Shown piece by piece: positions 8,786 through 17,221 of a DNA stretch of 64,000 bases. Both the position numbers and the translations under genes were made by a program. Position 1 is the stretch's first letter. Every line of letters begins with the position of its first letter. Under the pieces are notes generated by a model. The model made no database searches and was not told the origin of the DNA. It was given only the letters and a program-made list of their open reading frames with translations. The stretch comes from DTU019 sp050949825 (GTDB lineage: Bacteria > Bacillota > Syntrophomonadia > Syntrophomonadales > Syntrophomonadaceae). The stretch is from positions 372,001 through 436,000 of the forward strand of contig JBMNGL010000007.1 in the NCBI GenBank assembly GCA_050949825.1, given 5' to 3'.

Positions 8786-8794
8786 TGGTATAAT
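8786..8794 (+). promoter_or_regulatory. Candidate extended -10 promoter for spoIIGA-sigE
   Basis: TGGTATAAT is a consensus extended -10 element, downstream of the ftsZ terminators and 162 bp before the spoIIGA start. The -35 region is poor. In Bacillus the spoIIG operon is read by sigma-A with activation by Spo0A; a good Spo0A box is not visible here, so the regulation is inferred only. Confidence 0.45.
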
Positions 8795-8956
8795 CTGGTC
8801 AGCATTAAAACCCTGCGGGCAGAATACTAATGTTTATAGTGTATACTGCCGGAGGAGTGATACCCGGCAGACAAATGACACAGTAACTGTTGATCCCATA
8901 GGCCGGTTATGCCGGTGCGGCAGAGATCGTCATTCCGTCATATGAAGTGAGGGCCA

Positions 8957-9835
8957 ATGAGTAATCCTGAGGTTTACCTGGATCTGACCTTCCTGAATAA
9001 CTTTATAATGGATTTCATCATCCTATGGGCAACCTCCAGGCTATCAGGAATTAAACCCCATTATACCCGCATCATTGTAGCATCGATACTGGGTGGTATA
9101 TATGCGGTAGGTTATGTATGGCAGTTGGAAAGTGTCTTATACAGTCTGAGCGCCAAAATTGCCGCCTCAGTGCTTATGGTCGTTGTAGCCATAAGGCCCC
9201 TTCGCTGGCAGGACTACGGCAAAATCCTGTTGTACTTCTATCTGATTAACTTTACGGTTGCAGGCGCAGCCATCGCGTTTTCATTCCTGCTCTCCGACAC
9301 GGCAGCGGCGCGGCTATTTCCTGGCATGTGGATAATGGTGGCCATGCTGGCTGCTCTGGCTATTGGTATGTTTGCCGGGCGTTATGTTAAAAACCATCTT
9401 TTGCCCGGTTTATTAAAGTTTCAGGTCGAGTTGCGCTTCGGCAAAAACTGCTGCCGGGGTCATGGCTTTGTGGATACCGGCAATGCACTCAAGGATCCTT
9501 TAACCAGCAAGCCGGTTATTGTGGCGGAGTATAATCTGATCAAAGAATGCTTACCGCATGATTTGCGCATGATGGTGGAAGTAAATCATAGTGAAGGGGC
9601 TATGCTGGACCAAATCATAGCCAGCAGTTGGGCCCATCGCCTACGCTTAATCCCGTTCTCATCTATAGGCAGAAAAAATGGTATGTTGCTGGGCATCCGT
9701 GCCGATGAGGTAGTGTTAAATATCGGCTCTAAAGACATCCAGCACAAAAATGCGGTGATCGGAATCTATCGTGAGCAGTTGAATCCGCAGGGCAGCTATC
9801 AACTATTGATCCCTGCAGATATGGTGGAAGGATAG
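8957..9835 (+). CDS. spoIIGA: Sigma-E processing peptidase SpoIIGA
   Basis: Membrane aspartic protease that removes the pro-sequence of pro-sigma-E in the mother cell after a signal from the forespore (SpoIIR). The N-terminal half has five hydrophobic helices and starts VYLDLTFLNNFIMDF, the family's usual beginning. The cytoplasmic half carries the catalytic DTGN motif at Asp173 within GHGFVDTGNALKDP. Full length at 292 aa. It is 10 bp upstream of sigE, its substrate gene. Confidence 0.95.
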   Translation: MSNPEVYLDLTFLNNFIMDFIILWATSRLSGIKPHYTRIIVASILGGIYAVGYVWQLESVLYSLSAKIAASVLMVVVAIRPLRWQDYGKILLYFYLINFTVAGAAIAFSFLLSDTAAARLFPGMWIMVAMLAALAIGMFAGRYVKNHLLPGLLKFQVELRFGKNCCRGHGFVDTGNALKDPLTSKPVIVAEYNLIKECLPHDLRMMVEVNHSEGAMLDQIIASSWAHRLRLIPFSSIGRKNGMLLGIRADEVVLNIGSKDIQHKNAVIGIYREQLNPQGSYQLLIPADMVEG

Positions 9836-9845
9836 GAGGAAAGCC

Positions 9846-10568
9846 ATGGTAATCAGGGACATTATTAAAAACTGGCAGATGAGCCTGATAAGGCTGTATA
9901 TCCACAAGAAGATACCACAGTTTATACACTATATCGGTTCGACAGAAGTGCTGCCTCCACCGCTGCAAGAGCCTGAAGAAATGCGCTTGATTTCACGCCT
10001 GGAGCAGGGTGATGCGGCGGTTAAAGCGAAGCTGATTGAACATAATCTGCGCCTGGTGGTGTACATTGCCAAGAAATTTGAAAATACGGGTATAAACATT
10101 GAAGACCTGGTTTCTATCGGCACCATTGGCTTGATCAAAGCGGTCAACACCTTTGAACCTAAAAAGAACATTAAGCTAGCCACTTACGCTTCCCGCTGCA
10201 TTGAAAACGAAATCCTCATGTACCTGCGCCGTAATTTGAAAAACCGCGGGGAAGTCTCCCTGGATGAACCCCTCAATGTGGATTGGGACGGAAATGAACT
10301 ATTGCTATCCGATGTATTAGGGACTGATGGTGACATGATCTATAAAAGAATTGAACACGAAGTGGAAAAAAGCCTGTTGTGGCAGGCCATGCACAAATTA
10401 AGCAATCGGGAAAAGACCATCATACAGCTTCGCTTCGGCCTGAGGGACGGATTGGAGAAAACCCAGAAGGAAGTGGCCGACATCCTGGGCATTTCTCAAT
10501 CCTATATCTCGCGCCTGGAAAAAAGGATTCTCAAACGGCTGCAACGTGAAATTCGCAAGATTGAATAA
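9846..10568 (+). CDS. sigE: RNA polymerase sporulation sigma factor SigE (pro-form)
   Basis: Sigma-70 family factor for early mother-cell transcription. Residues 1 to about 30 form an amphipathic pro-region (WQMSLIRLYIHKKIPQFI) removed by SpoIIGA. Region 2 contains NLRLVVYIAKKFENTGINIE and ATYASRCIENEILMYLRR; region 4 ends with the helix-turn-helix ISQSYISRLEKRILKRL. The sequence is very close to Bacillus SigE over the whole 240 aa. SD AGGAGGAAAGCC precedes ATG 9846. Confidence 0.97.
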   Translation: MVIRDIIKNWQMSLIRLYIHKKIPQFIHYIGSTEVLPPPLQEPEEMRLISRLEQGDAAVKAKLIEHNLRLVVYIAKKFENTGINIEDLVSIGTIGLIKAVNTFEPKKNIKLATYASRCIENEILMYLRRNLKNRGEVSLDEPLNVDWDGNELLLSDVLGTDGDMIYKRIEHEVEKSLLWQAMHKLSNREKTIIQLRFGLRDGLEKTQKEVADILGISQSYISRLEKRILKRLQREIRKIE

Positions 10569-10646
10569 TAATCAAGGCTGGTGGTTTGCCTTATAATAGG
10601 GCGAATAAATACCCTGCGCTACGTAAATAATTTAATCAAGGTAATT

Positions 10647-10673
10647 TAGTGCTTATACAGCACTATTTTTTAT
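10647..10673 (+). terminator. Hairpin terminator between sigE and sigG
   Basis: TAGTGCT (10647-10653) pairs with AGCACTA (10659-10665) around a 5-nt loop, followed by TTTTTTATG. The stem is short and AT-rich, so termination may be partial. It would separate mother-cell sigE from forespore sigG expression. Confidence 0.6.
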
Positions 10674-10720
10674 GATGCTGCCAGATTCCAATGCAAATTT
10701 GAGAAGGGAAGGTAGCCGAT

Positions 10721-11491
10721 TTGATCAACAAAGTGGAAATATGTGGGGTCAATACATCCAAACTTCCCGTGCTTAAAAATGAGGAGATGAGAATCCTCTT
10801 CAAAGAACTGCAGTCCGGCCAGCAAGAGGCCAGAGACAAACTGATACAGGGCAACCTGCGTCTGGTCTTAAGTGTTATACAGCGCTTCAGCAACCGGGGT
10901 GAATTTGTGGATGACCTTTTTCAGGTGGGCTGCATCGGATTAATCAAAGCCATTGACAATTTTGATTTAAGTCAGAATGTGCGCTTTTCAACCTACGCGG
11001 TTCCCATGATCATCGGAGAAATTCGCCGCTATCTGCGCGACAACAACCCGATCAGGGTATCCAGATCACTGCGGGATATCGCCTATAAAGCTCTGCAGGT
11101 CAGGGAGCGATTGGTCTCGGATAATTCTGCCGAACCGACCGTAGTGCAGATTGCCCGGGAACTGGAACTACCCCGAGAAGAGGTAGTGTTTGCCCTGGAC
11201 GCTATTCAAGATCCGGTATCATTATTTGAACCCATTTATAATGACGGCGGCGATCCCATTTTGGTCATGGATCAAATCAGCGACGATAAAAACACCGATG
11301 ATTTGTGGCTGGAAGAAATCTGCATCAAAGAGGCCATGAAAAAGTTGAATGATCGTGAAAAGCACATTGTCTCACTGCGTTTCTTTGCCGGGAAGACACA
11401 GATGGAAGTAGCCGATGAAATCGGCATATCCCAGGCGCAAGTATCCCGCCTGGAAAAGGCCGCTTTAAAACAGCTCAAGAAGTATATTTAA
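10721..11491 (+). CDS. sigG: RNA polymerase sporulation sigma factor SigG
   Basis: Late forespore sigma factor. It begins INKVEICGVNTSKLPVLK, the SigG hallmark that includes the CsfB/SpoIIAB-interacting N-terminus, and has RFSTYAVPMIIGEIRRYLRD (region 2) and ISQAQVSRLEKAALKQL (region 4.2). TTG 10721 is the start, with AAGGGAAGG upstream; 256 aa matches the family. The spoIIGA-sigE-sigG order is the same as in Bacillus. I could not identify a convincing sigma-F promoter. Confidence 0.97.
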   Translation: MINKVEICGVNTSKLPVLKNEEMRILFKELQSGQQEARDKLIQGNLRLVLSVIQRFSNRGEFVDDLFQVGCIGLIKAIDNFDLSQNVRFSTYAVPMIIGEIRRYLRDNNPIRVSRSLRDIAYKALQVRERLVSDNSAEPTVVQIARELELPREEVVFALDAIQDPVSLFEPIYNDGGDPILVMDQISDDKNTDDLWLEEICIKEAMKKLNDREKHIVSLRFFAGKTQMEVADEIGISQAQVSRLEKAALKQLKKYI

Positions 11492-11518
11492 TGTTGATAG
11501 GCTGGAGGGCTCCAAATT

Positions 11519-11656
11519 ATGGGCAATAGAATCCTTACAATATTTCTGCTGGCAGTCATCCTCAGTTTGATGATGCCTTTGACCCAGGCGCACTTTACGG
11601 TTGAGCCCGCCTTTACGGTCGATAATCTGGTAAGCATTGAAATGCCTTCCGAATAA
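11519..11656 (+). CDS. Small secreted or membrane peptide ORF, 45 aa
   Basis: ATG 11519 is 10 nt after GGAGGG (11503-11508) and starts 27 bp past the sigG stop. The translation is a clear signal peptide or single membrane helix (RILTIFLLAVILSLMMPL), a possible cleavage site TQA-H, and a short 21-residue acidic tail ending EIEMPSE-like (SIEMPSE). I do not recognise a family. Being directly behind sigG, it may be cotranscribed with it in the forespore. It could also be a chance frame, but the SD and signal-peptide pattern argue for a gene. Confidence 0.5.
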   Translation: MGNRILTIFLLAVILSLMMPLTQAHFTVEPAFTVDNLVSIEMPSE

Positions 11657-11733
11657 CCGCTCGGGGTTGGTTTGGTGTGGCCCTTTTTTGTGTTACAATC
11701 GGGAAAAGGGTTGCCGGGAAAGTGCGGGATTTG

Positions 11734-11761
11734 TTTACAGCAGGCACAAGAAACGTATACT
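11734..11761 (+). promoter_or_regulatory. Candidate sigma-A promoter for the DNA methyltransferase
   Basis: TTTACA (11734-11739), 16-bp spacer, TATACT (11756-11761), ending 23 bp before the preferred TTG start at 11785. It lies inside the longer open frame that begins at GTG 11677 and so supports the shorter gene model. Confidence 0.5.
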
Positions 11762-11784
11762 GGTATCCAGGGGAGTGTGAGGGA

Positions 11785-13143
11785 TTGTCTAACAGTAAGG
11801 TGCGCTTGGAGTGGGACGGCCGCGGGGACTGTTCCGGGCTGAATAGCCCTGTTTTAACCCCCCGAACAATCGCCAATATCTATCCTAAGCCGGTCAATTT
11901 GGACAGTTCCCTATGGTGCGCTACAAGCCCGGGAACCCTTGCCGCTCCTGCCAACCGCATGTTTTACGGTGACAATCTGGAAGTTATGCGCTACTTATTA
12001 CATAATGGCTATCTAAATCGGTTCAATCTCATCTATATAGACCCGCCTTATTTGAGCAACCAAAAGTACCTGTCACGCATCGAGATAGGGGAAAAATCCA
12101 GTTCTCAAGCAGTGTATCGCCAGGTGTTTCACGACTCCGGGCCAGGCGACCTGGATGCCTTTTTGGAGCAGATTTTCCCGCGTTTACAGCTTATGAAAGC
12201 CTTACTGGCTGAAAATGGCAGCCTATTTGTGCACCTGGACTGGCATGTGAGCCACTATGTCAAGGTTCTCCTGGATGAGATCTTTGCCCCTGAAACCATG
12301 ATCAATGAAATCGTATGGTGTTATGGCGGCGGCAGCGGCACCAGGCGCCATTTTCATCGCAAGCACGATTTGATCCTGTGGTATGCCAAAGGTGCCGATT
12401 ATGTTTTCAATCCTCAATATCGGCCTTATTCCCCCAAAACGGTGGAAAGAGGTTTGACTAAAGTCAAAGGCGACCGCTACCAATTGCATCATCAAGGCGC
12501 ATTAATGCAGGACTGGTGGACTGATATCAATAAAATCCTCAGTCCTACCGCCTATGAGAATCTCAAATTCCCCACGCAAAAACCGCTAGCCCTCCTGGAG
12601 CGCATCATCAAATCCGCTTCCAACCCGGGGGATCTGGTCGGCGATTTCTTCGCCGGTTCAGCCACCTTGGCCCAGGTATGCGAGACCAGCGGGCGCTCCT
12701 GGGTGAGCTGTGATCACAGCCCTATTGCTATAGATACCGGGGTTAAGCGCTTGATTAAAATAACCGCCCGGCCCTTCAGCCTGGAGAGCATGGCGGCATC
12801 ACCCGGCCCCGGTCCGGGGAAATTAACCTTAAAACCACCGGTGATAAATTACCTTAAATCCGGGGAGATACTGCTTCACCTGGGAATCGCCGACTATGAT
12901 CCCGGCCGTGAAGTCGAACCGGCTGCTTGCGTTTATTATTTGGACTTTTGGGAGATTGATATGCATTACGATGGAGTATGTTTTAATTCGGAACTGCAAG
13001 TTATCCGGACCAGTAACCGCATAGACGGCGAGTTGCCGCTTGATATCACCACCCGCTTGAAGAAGCCCTCCCAGCCGACGCAGGTGGCTGTGAAAGTACA
13101 CGATATATTCGGCGCCACCGCCCTGGCTATTGCGAATATATAA
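11785..13143 (+). CDS. Solitary beta-class site-specific DNA methyltransferase
   Basis: S-adenosylmethionine-dependent DNA base methyltransferase, probably adenine-N6. DPPY (motif IV) is at residues 86-89 in LIYIDPPYLSN; the cofactor motif I DFFAGSATLAQV comes near residue 287, preceded by FPTQKPLALLERII. Motif IV before motif I is the beta-class order (Mod/CcrM-like). About 130 residues after the catalytic core have no motif I recognise. I choose TTG 11785 (452 aa) because GGGGAGTGTGAGGGA lies just upstream and a promoter sits in the alternative 5' extension to GTG 11677. No restriction enzyme or specificity gene is adjacent. A role in epigenetic regulation is inference only. Confidence 0.85.
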   Translation: MSNSKVRLEWDGRGDCSGLNSPVLTPRTIANIYPKPVNLDSSLWCATSPGTLAAPANRMFYGDNLEVMRYLLHNGYLNRFNLIYIDPPYLSNQKYLSRIEIGEKSSSQAVYRQVFHDSGPGDLDAFLEQIFPRLQLMKALLAENGSLFVHLDWHVSHYVKVLLDEIFAPETMINEIVWCYGGGSGTRRHFHRKHDLILWYAKGADYVFNPQYRPYSPKTVERGLTKVKGDRYQLHHQGALMQDWWTDINKILSPTAYENLKFPTQKPLALLERIIKSASNPGDLVGDFFAGSATLAQVCETSGRSWVSCDHSPIAIDTGVKRLIKITARPFSLESMAASPGPGPGKLTLKPPVINYLKSGEILLHLGIADYDPGREVEPAACVYYLDFWEIDMHYDGVCFNSELQVIRTSNRIDGELPLDITTRLKKPSQPTQVAVKVHDIFGATALAIANI

Positions 13144-13316
13144 GCCACCGGGTACGAGTGATAGCTGTTGAGTGTTTTTCGGTTCTCCCCCATATCAAGG
13201 AGGGAATACTGGTAATTAACCCTACATTCTATCCCCAGTCCCCACTTACTAGCCGCTTTTAAGAATGCTCACCCAACCTGCCGGTTCTCTGCCTGTTTGG
13301 CGCCCCGCTTTGCGGT

Positions 13317-14693
13317 TTAGTCGGTTCTAATGGCATCCAGGACACTGAGTTTCATAGCCCGGTTGGCAGGCGAATATCCCGCTATCAAACCCACCACAGT
13401 GGAAAAAACCACCGCAGACAGTACCAATTCTAGGGGAATTACTGATATTTTCGTGGGACCGCCCATCCCCGGATTTATAAATCGGGCTGCGGCCAGGTTC
13501 AAGCCCAGCGATATCAGGGTGCTGCAGCATACGCCGATGAGCCCTCCGGACAGTCCGATCATACCGGCCTCCAGGAGAAACAACCTTCTAATATCGCGAA
13601 GATTGGCGCCCAGGACCTTCATCACTCCGATTTCACGGGTTCTTTCGTAAATGCTCATAATCATGGTATTGGTAATGCCGATGGCGGCAACGAGAAGACT
13701 TACAGCTCCGATTCCTCCCAGGATGGCCTGAATGACCTTGAATTCCTTTTTTACAGAATCAAGCATATCTGCCAGGCTGTGGGACTGGTAGCCCATTGCG
13801 TTGATCTGTTTCTGAACCGCCTCCACCAGTTGGATATCCCCTACCTTGACCTTAATGACGCTGTATTTGTCTTCACCGGAGGATGTTCTGGGCTGATGCC
13901 GGGCTTTACGTTCTTCTTCCTGAATCTTTTCCAGGGTGGAAATATTCATATAGGCACTGTAGGTCTCTTCCCCCTGGTTGCCTTTTAGGATGCCTACTCC
14001 TTTAATCTTGACCGGGCTGGGAGGGATGTAGTTACTGTCAGATTCAGACACATTCTGGCGCTTCTCCCCATAAGTCATGTCAGTAGTGAGCATTAGTCTG
14101 TCATTAAGCAGATTTACGGGCGGTTCAGGCTCTGGTCCTTCGCCATTGGCATTACCGCCCCGGTAAAAAACCATGCCCCCGTGTGGTTTATTCTGCAGTC
14201 GGGGATTGCGAAAAGAGTATGCCACTTGCTTGCCAAAAACCATGGCGTCTTTATCTTCTGCCATTAAAAGCCGGCCTTGTTCCACCTGAAAATCAAAGAC
14301 TTCCATCAGGGCAGGATCCAAACCGATGACACTGACATCACCTACCATTTTTCCATCAATCACTCGTAAATAGGCGTTTTTTATCGGCATGACCGCTTCA
14401 ACCCCGGAGATTTTTTGAAAACTGGCCACGGCAGTATCATCAAGCTGCACATTTTGACTGCGCTTTAAACCCTGTTCAGGATTATAACCGCCGGAGCGGT
14501 GCACCTGGATGACATTAAGGCTTCCCATCTGCTGCAGGCTTTCTTTAAAGCTGGCATCCATGGCAAAGCCTAAAGAAAGCATCAGGATGATGGAACTGGT
14601 TCCGATCACGACTCCCAGCATGGTCAGAAAAGAGCGCAGCTTCCTTCTCCACAGATTCCCGCAGCTCATTCTCAGCAGGTCCAGACTATTCAT
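13317..14693 (-). CDS. MacB-like ABC transporter permease (FtsX domain)
   Basis: Four-helix MacB/FtsX-type permease: one helix near the N-terminus (FLTMLGVVIGTSSIILML), a large extracytoplasmic MacB_PCD domain (about residues 45-310), then three C-terminal helices separated by ERTREIGVMKVLGA, the coupling segment to the ATPase. It ends SVLDAIRTD, close to the typical NP-x-EALR-type end. The ATG at 14693 is preceded by GAGG; the start overlaps the upstream gene by 11 nt. These systems use mechanotransmission rather than classical transport; the substrate here is unknown. Confidence 0.88.
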   Translation of the reverse strand: MNSLDLLRMSCGNLWRRKLRSFLTMLGVVIGTSSIILMLSLGFAMDASFKESLQQMGSLNVIQVHRSGGYNPEQGLKRSQNVQLDDTAVASFQKISGVEAVMPIKNAYLRVIDGKMVGDVSVIGLDPALMEVFDFQVEQGRLLMAEDKDAMVFGKQVAYSFRNPRLQNKPHGGMVFYRGGNANGEGPEPEPPVNLLNDRLMLTTDMTYGEKRQNVSESDSNYIPPSPVKIKGVGILKGNQGEETYSAYMNISTLEKIQEEERKARHQPRTSSGEDKYSVIKVKVGDIQLVEAVQKQINAMGYQSHSLADMLDSVKKEFKVIQAILGGIGAVSLLVAAIGITNTMIMSIYERTREIGVMKVLGANLRDIRRLFLLEAGMIGLSGGLIGVCCSTLISLGLNLAAARFINPGMGGPTKISVIPLELVLSAVVFSTVVGLIAGYSPANRAMKLSVLDAIRTD

Positions 14694-16395
14694 CAAAATT
14701 CACATCCTCAAGCCGTTTCCTGTGCCTCTTGCGCACAATGACAAAGGCTGCAGCGCCCAGGAGCAAGAGCAGGAGGGCTATCCCCAACGGGGTTTTCCAG
14801 CCGGCCTGGCCGGTATCTGCCGCCATTTCCGGCCCTTCCATCATGGGGGGCTGCGGCGCCGGCATAGCTTCGATTTCAAAGTCTTTCTTAACCTCGTAAG
14901 TCTGCCCCATTTCATCGTTGTATGAGAATACCATGGAACCGGTGCAGATGCCTTCATGGCGAGGGGTTAGGGTCACCTCAAAATAATCGCTCTTGCCAGG
15001 TTCCAGGTTGCCCACGAATTCTTCCCCATCTCTTATTTCGAAATCCCCTTCGGTATGGATCATGAGATTTCTAATGGCTGCCTTGCCGGTGTTGAAATAG
15101 GTTGCAGATAATCCCAAAGGCAATCCGACAAAGGCCTCTTCGGGTTTATCCAGAATGGGGACCATCAGTTTGCCTTCCTGAATCACCGCCACCCCGATAA
15201 TCTCCTTGTCAGTGTATTGGTTGCCTTTCTGATCTTCATATTCAAGGTTGGCAGTGATGTTGTAGGTTTTGCTGGCAGCGTCCAACTTGGATTTCAAGGG
15301 GATGGAACGGGACATGCTGGTGCCGGCGGGGATACTTTCCGTGACAAAGGAACTGCCGCTGTTGACCGGGGAAAAGACATTGTCATCAGAGGTGAGGCTA
15401 ATTTTGATATTATAAATATCCTTGTCCCGGCTGGTGTTGAGAAAGGACAGATACAGTTCAAAGATATCACCCGGCCGCACATAGTCATTCCCATAGTCAT
15501 AATTCTCTATAATCAGCCGGGGGCTTGATTTAATATTCTTTCCTGCGCCGCTTTTGCCCTCAATGGTTAAGTACACCTTGCTCTCCGTGGTTAATTCAAG
15601 GTTGGATTCATTCTTGTATTTGATGGTCACGTCCAACGCATAGCTCCCGCTCTCGATATTGGGATCGGCATAGACCTTGAAGGGAAGGGCTTTAAACTCT
15701 CCTGCCTTCATCTCATTAACATGAAGCGTATCCAGGGGCTGATCCAGCCTTAAACCGGTGGCGGTGAAGCCGGACATTTTAACTTCGATGTCTTTGGCGA
15801 TGAAATCACCCTCGTTTTTGATTTGCAGCTTGATTTCCGTACTCACGCCGCTGTCCAATGTTTCATCATCCAAAAGCAGATCCATGACTCGCAAGTTTAC
15901 CTGTTTATCATTGATTATTTTCACAAAGATGGTGCCAGTGGCGCTGCCCTCTCGGCCGCTTTCGCTGGTATAATCCACCTTGACGGAGAGGGGATAAATT
16001 TTGGATTCAGCCCCCGGGGCTACCTTTAATCCGGTAAACCTGGCCATTTCGGTATCGCGGGAGCCTATGGAAACCATACCCGTCTGCAAAGACATGTTTT
16101 CAATTTGAAATGGAAATTTACTGTGATCGTCAACCAGTAGAGACACATTAACATTTCTGGCCGTGCCTTGATGGAGATTCTCCACCGGCACCAGCAGGGT
16201 GCTCTCTTCTCCGGCTTTAAAGGCTGGTATGGATGCACTGCGGCCGATTACCAGTTTGGGCTCTTGCAGAATATCTCCCTCATCTGCCTTGACTATGGCA
16301 TCCCACCCGCTCCAATCGCTGGGGAGTTCCCCCGGGGTTGCCAGTATACAGATGGTTATCAGGGTGACACATAAATACAGTATCCGCTTTTTCAT
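14686..16395 (-). CDS. Membrane-anchored extracytoplasmic protein with CARDB/NEW3-like repeats (COG1361 type)
   Basis: 569 aa with an N-terminal signal peptide (KKRILYLCVTLITICIL), several immunoglobulin-like beta-rich repeats of the CARDB/NEW3 type (for example LLLDDETLDSGVSTEIKLQ, ARNVNVSLLV, IYNIKISLTS, RNLMIHTEGDFEI), and a C-terminal transmembrane helix with a basic tail (IALLLLLLGAAAFVIVRK). It would be anchored outside the membrane. Genes of this type recur between ABC ATPase and FtsX-type permease genes in Firmicutes and archaea; function is not established. ATG 16395 follows GAGGAGAG, overlapping the ATPase stop by 4 nt, and the permease starts inside its 3' end. Confidence 0.8.
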   Translation of the reverse strand: MKKRILYLCVTLITICILATPGELPSDWSGWDAIVKADEGDILQEPKLVIGRSASIPAFKAGEESTLLVPVENLHQGTARNVNVSLLVDDHSKFPFQIENMSLQTGMVSIGSRDTEMARFTGLKVAPGAESKIYPLSVKVDYTSESGREGSATGTIFVKIINDKQVNLRVMDLLLDDETLDSGVSTEIKLQIKNEGDFIAKDIEVKMSGFTATGLRLDQPLDTLHVNEMKAGEFKALPFKVYADPNIESGSYALDVTIKYKNESNLELTTESKVYLTIEGKSGAGKNIKSSPRLIIENYDYGNDYVRPGDIFELYLSFLNTSRDKDIYNIKISLTSDDNVFSPVNSGSSFVTESIPAGTSMSRSIPLKSKLDAASKTYNITANLEYEDQKGNQYTDKEIIGVAVIQEGKLMVPILDKPEEAFVGLPLGLSATYFNTGKAAIRNLMIHTEGDFEIRDGEEFVGNLEPGKSDYFEVTLTPRHEGICTGSMVFSYNDEMGQTYEVKKDFEIEAMPAPQPPMMEGPEMAADTGQAGWKTPLGIALLLLLLGAAAFVIVRKRHRKRLEDVNFDE

Positions 16396-17099
16396 GACAT
16401 TCTCTCCTCAACTCGCATGATTTCATCCTGCGCAATATTACCGTCCAGGAAATGAATAATACGATGGGCAAAGCCAGCAATATCACGATCATGAGTAATA
16501 AGCACCAGGGTCTGCCGATGCTCACGGGCCAGTCCCAGCATCAAATGCATGACCTCCAAACTGGTGCGGGAATCCAGGTTGCCGGTGGGTTCATCAGCCA
16601 GAATGATCGGCGGCCGGGTCACAAAAGCGCGCGCAATACCTACACGCTGCTGCTGACCACCGCTCATTTCAGCCGGTTTATGCTTCATATATGGCTTTAA
16701 CCCCACCGCTTCCAGCATCTCTGTGGCCATATAGTCTCGCTGCCGCCCGGGCACCCCTTTGAACACCAAAGGAAGGCTTACATTTTCCAGCGCTGATAGA
16801 GAAGGTAGCAGATTGTAAGATTGGAAGATGAAACCGATATATTTTCGCCTGAATTTAGCCAGTTGGGTTTCGCTCATATTCTCTATCGAGATTCCGTTGA
16901 CGCGAATGGTGCCTCGGGTGGGTTTTTCCAGACCGGCCATCAGGTGCAGGAGGGTAGATTTGCCGGAACCGGATGTACCCAGAATGCAGCATATTTCACC
17001 GCTCGGGATGTCCAGATCGACATGATCCAGGGCCACCACCTTCTGGGTTCCCACCCGGTAGATTTTCCTCAGACCATGAATTTCAAAGGCGTTGATGAT
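16392..17099 (-). CDS. ABC transporter ATP-binding protein (LolD/MacB family)
   Basis: Nucleotide-binding subunit for the permease downstream. Walker A is GTSGSGKST, the signature is MSGGQQQRVGIARAF, Walker B is ILADEPTGNLDS, and the H-loop is LITHDRD. The first standard start in frame is GTG 17054, but the upstream sequence encodes IINAFEIHGLRKIYRVG, which is the missing first strand and A-loop tyrosine of the family. Only ATC codons at 17099 and 17096 can start it, preceded by AAAGGGGGGGG (17113-17103) and AGGAG. An in-frame TGA at 17129-17127 excludes earlier starts. I annotate from ATC 17099 (235 aa); GTG 17054 has an alternative SD TGAGGA 11 nt away. Confidence 0.9.
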   Translation of the reverse strand: MINAFEIHGLRKIYRVGTQKVVALDHVDLDIPSGEICCILGTSGSGKSTLLHLMAGLEKPTRGTIRVNGISIENMSETQLAKFRRKYIGFIFQSYNLLPSLSALENVSLPLVFKGVPGRQRDYMATEMLEAVGLKPYMKHKPAEMSGGQQQRVGIARAFVTRPPIILADEPTGNLDSRTSLEVMHLMLGLAREHRQTLVLITHDRDIAGFAHRIIHFLDGNIAQDEIMRVEERMS

Positions 17100-17221
17100 T
17101 TGCCCCCCCCTTTCTCCTATTAATGTTCAATATGATAATTAGTTATAATTTCTTGCACTGTTAAATATTATAATGGTTATTTGTTGAAAATTGGCTGGAA
17201 ATACTGCTGTTGGTCCGCAAA

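Larger units (their letters stand above)
8558..8956 (+). other. 399-bp intergenic region between ftsZ and spoIIGA
   Basis: No supported gene. It holds two successive terminator-like structures (8604-8664 and 8689-8728) and an extended -10 promoter (8786-8794). A 65-codon open frame from TTG 8748 crosses the promoter, lacks an SD and resembles no family. This is the boundary between the division transcript and the sporulation transcript. I see no convincing Spo0A box (TGTCGAA). Confidence 0.6.

Noticed and set aside
8748..8945. 65-codon open frame upstream of spoIIGA
   Set aside because: TTG start without an SD, crosses the extended -10 promoter, composition is not protein-like and it matches no family I know.
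10592..10597. TATAAT between sigE and sigG as a promoter
   Set aside because: The nearest -35-like TTGAAT is 25 bp away, and sigG is expected to be read by sigma-F; no sigma-F element could be confirmed.
11677..11784. 36-codon N-terminal extension of the methyltransferase
   Set aside because: GTG 11677 has no SD and a promoter sits inside the extension; TTG 11785 with its SD is a better start.
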